Shown here piece after piece: positions 6,203 to 13,103 of a stretch of 25,076 nt of DNA (the stretch's first letter is position 1; each line of letters begins with the position of its first letter). The notes under the pieces were generated by a model. It worked only from the letters and a program-made list of their open reading frames with translations, was not told the DNA's origin and did no database searches. The stretch comes from SIG673 sp964570105 (lineage in GTDB: Bacteria; Bacillota; Clostridia; Oscillospirales; CAG-272), in contig CAZMWM010000016.1 of the NCBI GenBank assembly GCA_964570105.1, positions 1 to 25,076 of the forward strand. Reading direction: 5' to 3'. Both the position numbers and the translations under genes were made by a program.

Positions 6203-7468
6203 ATGTCGAGTATAATGAACATAATAGAAGGATTTAAAGAAAAATGCCCCTGTGGAAGAGTACATACCACGTCCGTGCGCGACGTACGGATAGGCAGTGG
6301 GATAGTCCGCCGCGTTGGCGACATACTCAGGGAGAACGGATTTCCGAGGCGGATATTGCTCGTTGCGGACAAAAGCACGTTGGCGGCGGCGGACGGAATA
6401 GTCGAGAGCCTTGAGGGCTTTGACGTCACCTATAAGATCTATGACGAGATCAGGGTGGCTACGATGGAGCACGTCGAAGAGCTTGAGGGAATGCTCGAGG
6501 GGGAGGACATCGGCGTTCTTTCCGTCGGGACAGGCTCGGTGAACGATCCTTGCCGTCTTGCCTCTGCGCGTCGGGGCGTTCCGCTGTGCATATTCGGAAC
6601 TGCGCCGTCTATGGACGGATTTGCGTCGGATTCCGCGCCGATAGTTAAAAACGGCTTCAAGTCCAGCTATCCTGCCAAGAGTCCCGAGGTCATCATCGGA
6701 GATACCCGTATACTCGCAAACGCTCCGACGGAGCTTAAATCCGCCGGATTTGGAGATATGGTCGCAAAATATGTCGGTCTTATCGATTGGGGCGTCTCGG
6801 CGCTTCTGACCGGAGAATACTACTGCGAAAGAGTCGCCGCGCTTACCCGTGAAGCCATAGACGAGCTTATGGGGATGGCTGACAAGGTCACGGTCAGTGA
6901 CGAGGAGACTGCCGGCAAGATATTCGAGGCGTTGCTCAAAACGGGCATCGCTATGAGCTTTACGAAAAACTCTCGCCCCGCGAGCGGAAGCGAGCACACG
7001 ATCGCCCATCTTATCGAATGTGTGGAGCTTCGCGACGGCAAGATACCGAATTATCACGGAGAGGACGTCGGTGTTTGCACGCTCGAAGTGCTGAAATATT
7101 ACGGCTCGCTTGCGAGCGGCAGGTTGCTCTCCACTCAGAAGGAAACCGTTGATTGGGACGATGTATACGCCTTCTACGGCTCTATGGCTGATGACGTTCG
7201 CAAGTTCAACACTCCCGATAATATCGTGGACGCGGTAACGCCCGAGCGGATACGTGACTGTTGGGAAGAGATCTGTCGGATCATCGGAAGTGTTCCGTCC
7301 TATGAAGAGTGCTGCGCCGCTATGATATCTGCCGGATGCAAGCTGACCGTGTCGGATATCGGCAAGGATGAAAAGCTGTTTTACGACTGTATGCACTATT
7401 CTCCCTATATGCGCCGCCGTCTTACGCTCCTGCGTCTTAGGGATATGATGACCGTCGTCAACGGTTGA
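6203..7468 (+). CDS. sn-glycerol-1-phosphate dehydrogenase (EgsA/AraM family)
   Basis: This 421-aa enzyme belongs to the iron-containing-alcohol-dehydrogenase-like superfamily, in the branch that reduces dihydroxyacetone phosphate to sn-glycerol-1-phosphate with NAD(P)H. The branch markers are all present: CPCGRVH at 15-21, the nucleotide-binding VGTGSVND (108-115), TAPSMDGFAS (133-142) and PASGSEHTIAH (259-269). Likely metal ligands are Asp185 (GFGD), His265 and His285 (NYHG). In Bacillus the AraM homologue supplies G1P for heptaprenylglyceryl phosphate, and archaea use it for membrane lipids. The role here is not shown by neighbours. The ATG at 6203 has GGAG about 10 bases upstream. It has its own promoter and is followed by a terminator at 7515-7567, so it appears monocistronic. 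Confidence 0.9.
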   Translation: MSSIMNIIEGFKEKCPCGRVHTTSVRDVRIGSGIVRRVGDILRENGFPRRILLVADKSTLAAADGIVESLEGFDVTYKIYDEIRVATMEHVEELEGMLEGEDIGVLSVGTGSVNDPCRLASARRGVPLCIFGTAPSMDGFASDSAPIVKNGFKSSYPAKSPEVIIGDTRILANAPTELKSAGFGDMVAKYVGLIDWGVSALLTGEYYCERVAALTREAIDELMGMADKVTVSDEETAGKIFEALLKTGIAMSFTKNSRPASGSEHTIAHLIECVELRDGKIPNYHGEDVGVCTLEVLKYYGSLASGRLLSTQKETVDWDDVYAFYGSMADDVRKFNTPDNIVDAVTPERIRDCWEEICRIIGSVPSYEECCAAMISAGCKLTVSDIGKDEKLFYDCMHYSPYMRRRLTLLRLRDMMTVVNG

Positions 7469-7514
7469 GCCGCGTCTGCATCGCGTTCGTGTTTGTGTTT
7501 GTGTTCGCGTTCGT

Positions 7515-7567
7515 GACCGCCTTATGATGAAAGACTTCGTTTTTCATCCGTGGGGCGGTCTCTTTTT
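7515..7567 (+). terminator. Terminator after the glycerol-1-phosphate dehydrogenase gene
   Basis: The outer stem GACCGCC/GGCGGTC (7515-7521 with 7554-7560) encloses an inner stem GATGAAA with a TTTTCATC arm, and is followed by TCTTTTT (7561-7567). A short GTGTTT/GTTCGC-rich stretch (7484-7514) precedes it. The remaining 7568-7705 carries no gene. It holds a possible weak promoter, TTGCAT (7566-7571) with CATAAT (7590-7595), for the next operon. Confidence 0.8.
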
Positions 7568-7705
7568 GCATATATTCATAAAAGAAGGGCATAATCATAA
7601 AAGCCGCGACGGGTGCGTTGCGGCCGTATCTCGGAAAATTGCCGCGTTATTAGAGGTCGCAACAGCTGATACCGAGGTGCGGCGCAGGAAAGGATCGGGA
7701 TCGAT

Positions 7706-8380
7706 ATGGAGCTTTTGGGTGTGATACTCACGTCTTTGGTGTCCGTTGTGGCGATGTTCGTGATCGCCAAGCTTATGGGGCATAAGCAGATATCACAATT
7801 GGATTTTTTTGATTACGTTACCGGTATAACCGTTGGCTCTATAGCGGCGGAGCTTGCGACCGAGCTTGAAGAGCCGTGGAAGCCGCTGATCGCGATGGCG
7901 GTCTACGGTGCGGTGTCGGTATTGTTGAGTATTACCGCGTCCAAGCATCCCAAAACGCGCAAATATATAAACGGAACGCCGACGGTCGTCATCGACAACG
8001 GTAAGATATACAAGAAAAATCTCAAGAAGGCAAAGCTTGATCTCAGTGAGCTTATGCTGATGTGCCGTCAGGAGGGATATTTTGATATAACGGATATCCA
8101 AACGGCGATCTTCGAATACAACGGTAAGCTTTCCGTGTTGCCCGTCAGCACCAAACGCCCGGTAACTCCCGAGGATATCGGCGTGAAGGTGGAGCAGGCG
8201 AGCATCTGCTCGGAGGTGATAATGGACGGGCGTATCCTCGGAGAAAACCTCAGGCGTATGGGACTTGACGAGAGCTGGCTGAAAAAACAGCTGAAGGCTC
8301 AAGGGTATGGGGATGCCAAGGGAGTATTTCTCGGGGTGTGTGATAAGAGCAATAAGCTGACGGTGTTTACGGCTGAATAA
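7706..8380 (+). CDS. DUF421 (YetF-like) membrane protein
   Basis: This 224-aa protein has the DUF421 plan: a short N-terminal membrane part and a C-terminal cytoplasmic domain of about 130 residues. Hydrophobic segments lie at about 5-24 and 57-78, with a third weaker stretch around 38-52. The family hallmark FFDYVTGITVGSIAAE is at about 34-49, and the cytoplasmic domain carries GTPTVVIDNGKI and the LMLMCRQEGYFDITDIQTAI region typical of YetF. The biochemical function of the family is poorly defined; Bacillus members are linked to spores or stress. The ATG at 7706 follows AAAGGA (7689-7694) by 11 bases. The gene ends 65 bp before the choloylglycine-hydrolase-like gene on the same strand with no visible terminator, so the two may be co-transcribed. 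Confidence 0.9.
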   Translation: MELLGVILTSLVSVVAMFVIAKLMGHKQISQLDFFDYVTGITVGSIAAELATELEEPWKPLIAMAVYGAVSVLLSITASKHPKTRKYINGTPTVVIDNGKIYKKNLKKAKLDLSELMLMCRQEGYFDITDIQTAIFEYNGKLSVLPVSTKRPVTPEDIGVKVEQASICSEVIMDGRILGENLRRMGLDESWLKKQLKAQGYGDAKGVFLGVCDKSNKLTVFTAE

Positions 8381-8445
8381 GAACGGCTTATAGCGGACCA
8401 TCGGGGAATTACCGCGTCTTTCGGTATGCTTGGAGGAGATGTGAT

Positions 8446-9423
8446 ATGTGCACTGCGATAGCTATGCGCGGAGACGGGATGTATTTCGGGAGAAATATGG
8501 ATCTGTTTTACGAGTTTGGTCAACGGATATTGATAACTCAGAGAGCATATCCGCTCCCGTGTCCGGAGGGCGAAAAAAAGAGCGCCCACTATGCAATGAT
8601 AGGTATGGGCACTCTTGAGGACGGATGTGACCTTCCGCTGTACGCGGATGCTATGAATGAATGTGGGCTGTGTATGGCGGCTCTGGATTTCCCGGGAAAT
8701 GCCGTGTATTTCAAGCCCTCGTCAAGGTCGGAATATGATATAGCCCCGTATGAGCTGATACCATGGGTGCTCGGATGCTGTAAAAGCGTGAATGACGCGG
8801 TAATTCTCCTGAAAAACACCGTTATCGTCGACCGTGATGTGAATGAACGGGTGCCGTCCACCCCACTTCATTGGATGCTTGCGGACGGTGAAAGGAGCGT
8901 CGCCGTTGAGCCGACGGCGGATGGGGTGTGCGTTTATGACGATCCGTTCGACGTGCTGACAAATGCGCCTTCGTTCGGATTTCACGCGCAGAATGTAAGG
9001 CAATACGCCGCGCTCAATGCACGTTACCGTGAAAGTGGAGCGCCCGAGTGGCTTGCTCCGTTCAGCTATGGATTTGGAGCGATAGGGCTTCCGGGCGATC
9101 TTTCGTCCGCTTCAAGATTTGTAAGAGCTGAGTTTATGCTTCGTCACTGCGCAGGGGAATATAACGGTGAATACCGTCGGGTGCTACAATGTATGGATAT
9201 ACTTTCCTCCGTTGCGATGGTGAAGGGAAGTGTTATAACGCCGGACGGCAAAGCGGACGCGACGCTGTACAGTGCCTGTATGTCACCGCTCACCGGTCGG
9301 TATTATTTCAAGCTATGCTCGGAGCACCGTCTGCTTTATGCGGAGCTTACGGATGCCGAGGTGAGCGGTAATGAGGTGAAAACGGTAGCGTTTCCGCCGC
9401 CCTGCGAACCGATGCGGATATGA
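8446..9423 (+). CDS. Choloylglycine hydrolase / penicillin acylase family Ntn-hydrolase
   Basis: This 325-aa linear-amide C-N hydrolase belongs to the bile salt hydrolase/penicillin V acylase family. Cys2 follows the initiator Met, so loss of Met would expose the nucleophile without a propeptide. Other active-site residues by alignment from memory with the Clostridium perfringens enzyme are Arg16 and Asp19 (FGRNMD), Asn173 (LTNAP) and Arg224 (SASRF). The family blocks MNECGL, LHWMLAD and GLPGD are present. The residue matching bile-salt-hydrolase Asn82 appears to be Asp81 (AALDFPG), so it may not be a classic bile salt deconjugase. N-acyl-homoserine-lactone, peptide or other amides are open options. 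No signal peptide is seen, so it should be cytoplasmic. GGAGGAG (8432-8438) lies 7 bases before the ATG. Its stop is 9 bp from that of the convergent GH127 gene. Confidence 0.9.
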   Translation: MCTAIAMRGDGMYFGRNMDLFYEFGQRILITQRAYPLPCPEGEKKSAHYAMIGMGTLEDGCDLPLYADAMNECGLCMAALDFPGNAVYFKPSSRSEYDIAPYELIPWVLGCCKSVNDAVILLKNTVIVDRDVNERVPSTPLHWMLADGERSVAVEPTADGVCVYDDPFDVLTNAPSFGFHAQNVRQYAALNARYRESGAPEWLAPFSYGFGAIGLPGDLSSASRFVRAEFMLRHCAGEYNGEYRRVLQCMDILSSVAMVKGSVITPDGKADATLYSACMSPLTGRYYFKLCSEHRLLYAELTDAEVSGNEVKTVAFPPPCEPMRI

Positions 9424-9432
9424 GCTTTTTTG

Positions 9433-11262
9433 TCAGTTCAGATAGCACCAGATCTGCATCTCGCTCTCACCGCGGTTTGCAAACGCGTAGTATGGGATGA
9501 GCGTGGCTGTTATCGGCTCGAGGGTGTCGTGCCGTTCGCTGTACAGAGGAGCATCGGGGGAGCGTCTGCGCCTGTATGCCTTTGCCGTGAGCGTGGGGGT
9601 GCCAAGCTCGGGATGCGTTCCGCAGATTGGCTCGCAACGGCTGTCTATCCTGATATCGCGGAGCAGCTCTCCGTTGTCCTTTCCCTCCATACAGTATACC
9701 ACGGGACCGCGCATCACTGCGTACCTGCCGCAATCGAATACCGCCTCGGGACGCGCTTCGATGAACTTGACGCGCATCTCAAAGTCGAGCGTCACGCTCT
9801 GCCCGTCCTTAACGTCAAAGAACGCGTATCCGTTGACGGTCTCGCCCTTGTAGCCGTCGTACCAGCCGGGGATGCGCACGGCAAGTCTTGTGTCCCCGCC
9901 GGTTACCTTTATCTCTATCCTGCCGTTTTCAGGGTACGTTGTGTTTTGCTCTATCCGCACCGCGCTTCCGTTTCTCGTTACTGTCGCCGTGCTCTGTCCG
10001 TACTGATGGACGTATACCGTTTCCCCGTCGTCTCCGTAGAACATATCAGAGATGGAAGGAATGAACCTTACGATGTTCGGAGGACAGCAGGAGCAGGAGA
10101 ATACCTCGGAACGCGTCATCTGCGGCCAGCGGATGGAGTTTTTCCCGTCCGTGGATACGTCGTGTCTGTGAAGGTACGGTATGACCTCAAGCGGATTTTC
10201 GTAAAAGAAAGCCTTTCCGTCGAGCGATACGGATGACATCGAGCCGTTATACATTATGCGCTCGACGGTGTCGGAATATTTGGAGTTTGCGCCGAAGCCG
10301 AGCATTCTGTTTGCAAAGAAAGCAAGTCCTATTGCCGCGCAGGTCTCGGTGTATGCGAGCAGGTTTGAAAGGTCATAAGGGAGCGTAAAAGCCTCTCCGA
10401 GAGACGACGAGCCTATTCCGCCGGTGATGTACATCTTTTTTTCTATGATATCGTCAAATATCGCTTCGCACGCGGCTCTAAGCTCCGAGTCTCCCGTTCT
10501 GAGCGCGATATCAGCCATCGCCGAATACAGGTATACCGCGCGCACCGCGTGTCCCTCCGCAGTTCTTTGCTCGCGTACCGGCAGGTGCGACTGATTGTTG
10601 CTTGCCGTGCACCATGACAGTATATTGGCGTCCTTGGCGCATCCGCGTTCGTTTATGAAGAACTCGGCAAGCTCCATATATCTTTTTTCGCCCGTGCATT
10701 CAAAGAGTCGCACGAGAGCAAGTTCTATCTCCTCGTGCCCGGGGGTGGTAAAGCCGGTATCGCGATCTATCTTGAAGCGCTTTTCGATATGGTCCGCATA
10801 TCTGCACATCAGATCGAGAAATTTGCGTTTTCCGGTGGCTTCAAAGTATGCCACAGCCGCTTCCATCAGGTGACCTGCGCAGTACAGCTCGTGGTCATTC
10901 CTGTTTTGAAAGCGCCGTTCAGGCTCGACAACGGTGAAATAAATGTTGAAATACCCGTTCGGATCTTGGTGCTCTTCGATAAGCTCCACAAGCTCGTCCA
11001 CTATCCGCTCAAGCTCCGGCTCGCGCTTCGTTTGCGTGAGATAAGCCACACCCTCTACCCATTTTGCGACGTCGGAGTCCCAGAAAATGTGAGGCTTATG
11101 CGGCTCGCCCTCTTTCCAATTGAATTTGAACGCTTCAAATCTTCCGGTCTCGCAAAAACGGTCGTACACTGCCTTCACGGTCGTGTTTCTCACCATATCC
11201 TGCTTGGCTTTCCAGAAGCCTCCGGTCAGCCTGACGTTGGCGATACCTAACTTATTTATCAT
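9433..11262 (-). CDS. GH127 family glycosidase, beta-L-arabinofuranosidase-like
   Basis: This protein of about 609 aa has the GH127 active-site pattern of Bifidobacterium HypBA1. The proposed acid/base Glu is in LGEAFT (about 290). The zinc-binding Glu and Cys are in YTETCA (Glu306, Cys308), and the nucleophile and zinc Cys pair is in CSCCPPN (Cys392 and Cys393). Residues about 1-410 form the (alpha/alpha)6 barrel and the rest a beta-sandwich. The family removes beta-L-arabinofuranosyl units from plant glycoproteins or glycans. No signal peptide is visible, so it should act on imported oligosaccharides. An ATG at 11274 lies only 1-2 bases from the AGAAAGG ribosome site, so the in-frame ATG at 11262 is preferred; the difference is 4 residues. 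It is last in the five-gene operon and ends 9 bp from the convergent upstream gene. Confidence 0.92.
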   Translation of the reverse strand: MINKLGIANVRLTGGFWKAKQDMVRNTTVKAVYDRFCETGRFEAFKFNWKEGEPHKPHIFWDSDVAKWVEGVAYLTQTKREPELERIVDELVELIEEHQDPNGYFNIYFTVVEPERRFQNRNDHELYCAGHLMEAAVAYFEATGKRKFLDLMCRYADHIEKRFKIDRDTGFTTPGHEEIELALVRLFECTGEKRYMELAEFFINERGCAKDANILSWCTASNNQSHLPVREQRTAEGHAVRAVYLYSAMADIALRTGDSELRAACEAIFDDIIEKKMYITGGIGSSSLGEAFTLPYDLSNLLAYTETCAAIGLAFFANRMLGFGANSKYSDTVERIMYNGSMSSVSLDGKAFFYENPLEVIPYLHRHDVSTDGKNSIRWPQMTRSEVFSCSCCPPNIVRFIPSISDMFYGDDGETVYVHQYGQSTATVTRNGSAVRIEQNTTYPENGRIEIKVTGGDTRLAVRIPGWYDGYKGETVNGYAFFDVKDGQSVTLDFEMRVKFIEARPEAVFDCGRYAVMRGPVVYCMEGKDNGELLRDIRIDSRCEPICGTHPELGTPTLTAKAYRRRRSPDAPLYSERHDTLEPITATLIPYYAFANRGESEMQIWCYLN

Positions 11263-11419
11263 CTTTATGACCATACCTTTCTAAATCATAGCAGTTTTGT
11301 GACGGTTTCGGCTTTGCTAAGGCACAAAACGCCTCTGAAAGATCTATCTTCCGGACTTGTGCCCTCCGAATTTCGGTGCCGTTAAATGTTGAGATGTTGA
11401 AATCAGCGGTGCTTGCAGG

Positions 11420-12064
11420 TCACGCCAAGGTGTTCTCAAGCTCCGCGCACAGCCAATGGTACACCGGTAATGTCAGCTCCTGAACGAGATACGTCTCACT
11501 TTCCGGCAGACGTATGCACGTGTCCGAAAGCTCCTTCATCCTTCCGCCGTTCTCGCCGGTTACGGATATTACCTTCATTCCCTTGCATTTTGCGGTAATT
11601 GCCGCGTAAACGCAGTTTTTTGAGTTGCCTGAGGTGGTGAGAGCCAAGAGGACGTCGCCGTCTTTACCGTAGCCGTTTACTTGCTGGGCAAAGACCATAT
11701 ATGCGTCCTTATCGTTTCCGAAAGCGGTGGAAAGCGCGGTGTGCCCCGTCAAGGCAATGGCGGGCAGAGCGCCCTCGAGCTTTTCGGCAAGCGCGTCGCC
11801 CTCCTGACCGTATTTGTGAAGCTCCTTTTTCAGAGCTTCCGATACGGGACGCTTCTTTTTGAATGATTTCATAAGCTCACCGACTATATGCTCGCTGTCC
11901 GCGGCGCTTCCGCCGTTTCCGCAACAAAGGAGCTTTCCGCCGCCCTCAAAGCAACGGTAAAGTATATCGAAGGATGCCAATATCCCGTCTTTTACCGCGT
12001 CGAGCGCTGTATAACGTGCGGTGAGCTGTTCAAGAGAATTACAGATCTCAAGCTTGTCGTACAT
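11420..12064 (-). CDS. SIS-domain sugar-phosphate isomerase, GmhA-like (sedoheptulose-7-phosphate isomerase)
   Basis: This 214-aa single SIS-domain protein closely resembles phosphoheptose isomerase. The phosphate-binding loop GNGGSAADSEH (49-59) is followed by VGELMKSF, with Glu63 in the expected catalytic position. The second phosphate motif is TSGNSKN (144-150), and His203 in YHWLC matches the GmhA catalytic His. GmhA converts sedoheptulose 7-phosphate to D-glycero-D-manno-heptose 7-phosphate. No heptose kinase/adenylyltransferase (HldE) lies in the window, so another aldose/ketose phosphate conversion in glycan catabolism is equally possible. The gene sits 55 bp after the ROK kinase and 157 bp before GH127 in the same operon; the latter gap carries no obvious terminator. 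Length matches the family. Confidence 0.85.
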   Translation of the reverse strand: MYDKLEICNSLEQLTARYTALDAVKDGILASFDILYRCFEGGGKLLCCGNGGSAADSEHIVGELMKSFKKKRPVSEALKKELHKYGQEGDALAEKLEGALPAIALTGHTALSTAFGNDKDAYMVFAQQVNGYGKDGDVLLALTTSGNSKNCVYAAITAKCKGMKVISVTGENGGRMKELSDTCIRLPESETYLVQELTLPVYHWLCAELENTLA

Positions 12065-12119
12065 AAAATATTCCTTTCACCGTGATTTTTGACCGATGGC
12101 GGTCTGTCGCGTCCGAATA

Positions 12120-13103
12120 TCAGTATTCGCCTGTCGCGACGGAGAGCGCCGCGTAATCTCCGACGTGCTCTCCAAGCCCTGCCGCAACGACCTCGCACGG
12201 CACGAGAGCTTCCTCTTTCAGGATGCGTTTAAGCTCGTTTTCGATTATTCCCGCACTCCGCATATATATGCCGCCGATGACGGTTATACGGGGATTTACC
12301 ACGTCGCAGAGGATAGCGACCGTAAGTCCGAGCTTTTCGGCGGAGGTGCGGTATATATCGAGACAGAACTTGTCGCCCGACTCCGCAAGATCGCCTATCA
12401 GCTTGGCATTGACGTTCTCCGGCACGCCGCCGCAAGCGTCGAGCAGGGGAGAAGCAGAGCGATCTGCGCGACTTATCGCTTGCTTGAGAGCGGCGATACC
12501 GAGCTGCTTTATACCGTTTCCGGAGCAGAAGCCCTCCGCCGAGCCTGCTTTTCCGTATCCGATAGGACCGTCCTTTTCCAGCCGTACGTGTCCTATCTCT
12601 CCTGCCATATCGTCAGCGCCCCTATGGAGCCTTCCGCCGAGTATCAGACCGGCGCCGAGACCTGTGCCGAACGTCAAAAACGCCATATCGTCATAACCGC
12701 GCCCGGCGCCGTATTTCCATTCGGCGACCGCGCAGGCGTTGGCGTCGTTCTGAAGGTGGCACTGTACGGACGTTCTTTCCTCGAAATATCTGCATATCTC
12801 GATGTTGTCCCAGCCCGGAAGATTTGGGGGCGAGAGCACCACGCCGCGTCGAGCGTCGAGCGGTCCGCCACAGCTTATTCCTATACCGGAAATGTCGGAA
12901 TATTTGAGCGAATTTCGGGAAATTACCGCGTCGATCTCGTTCATAAAGGCTTCAAGTGTCTCCCGAGGTCTCCCGACCTGTGTCGGAAACTTGATCTTTT
13001 CAAGTATCTCGGGAGCACCCTCGGGAAGCGTTTTCCCGAGAGTTACCGCGCATTTGGTGCCGCCGACGTCCAGACCGATGATGTATTTATTTATATCACT
13101 CAT
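12120..13103 (-). CDS. ROK family sugar kinase lacking the usual zinc-cysteine motif
   Basis: This protein of about 327 aa has the actin-like ATPase fold of ROK kinases. It shows the N-terminal phosphate loop GLDVGGTKCAV, PPNLPGWDN for sugar recognition, NDANACAVAEW with the catalytic Asp, FGTGLGAGLI, and GEIGH with the metal or sugar-binding His. The ROK zinc signature CxCGxxGCxE is replaced by GYGKAGSAEGFCSG, so only one Cys is left in that region. There is no N-terminal DNA-binding domain, so it is a kinase and not a repressor. Hexose or N-acetylhexosamine phosphorylation is likely. The ATG at 13103 is chosen because GGGAGG lies 6 bases before it; an upstream in-frame ATG at 13124 has no such site. 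The start overlaps the GH2 stop by 8 bases (ATGAGTGA), indicating translational coupling. Confidence 0.9.
   Translation of the reverse strand: MSDINKYIIGLDVGGTKCAVTLGKTLPEGAPEILEKIKFPTQVGRPRETLEAFMNEIDAVISRNSLKYSDISGIGISCGGPLDARRGVVLSPPNLPGWDNIEICRYFEERTSVQCHLQNDANACAVAEWKYGAGRGYDDMAFLTFGTGLGAGLILGGRLHRGADDMAGEIGHVRLEKDGPIGYGKAGSAEGFCSGNGIKQLGIAALKQAISRADRSASPLLDACGGVPENVNAKLIGDLAESGDKFCLDIYRTSAEKLGLTVAILCDVVNPRITVIGGIYMRSAGIIENELKRILKEEALVPCEVVAAGLGEHVGDYAALSVATGEY

Noticed and set aside
6161..7396. A 411-codon open frame antisense to the glycerol-1-phosphate dehydrogenase gene
   Set aside because: The plus-strand product has all family motifs; the antisense translation has none.
8404..8416. 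Recurring GAATTACCGCGT-like string (also near 12905 and 24972)
   Set aside because: Copies are short and partly within coding sequence; the resemblance can come from common codon pairs, and no flanking similarity was found.
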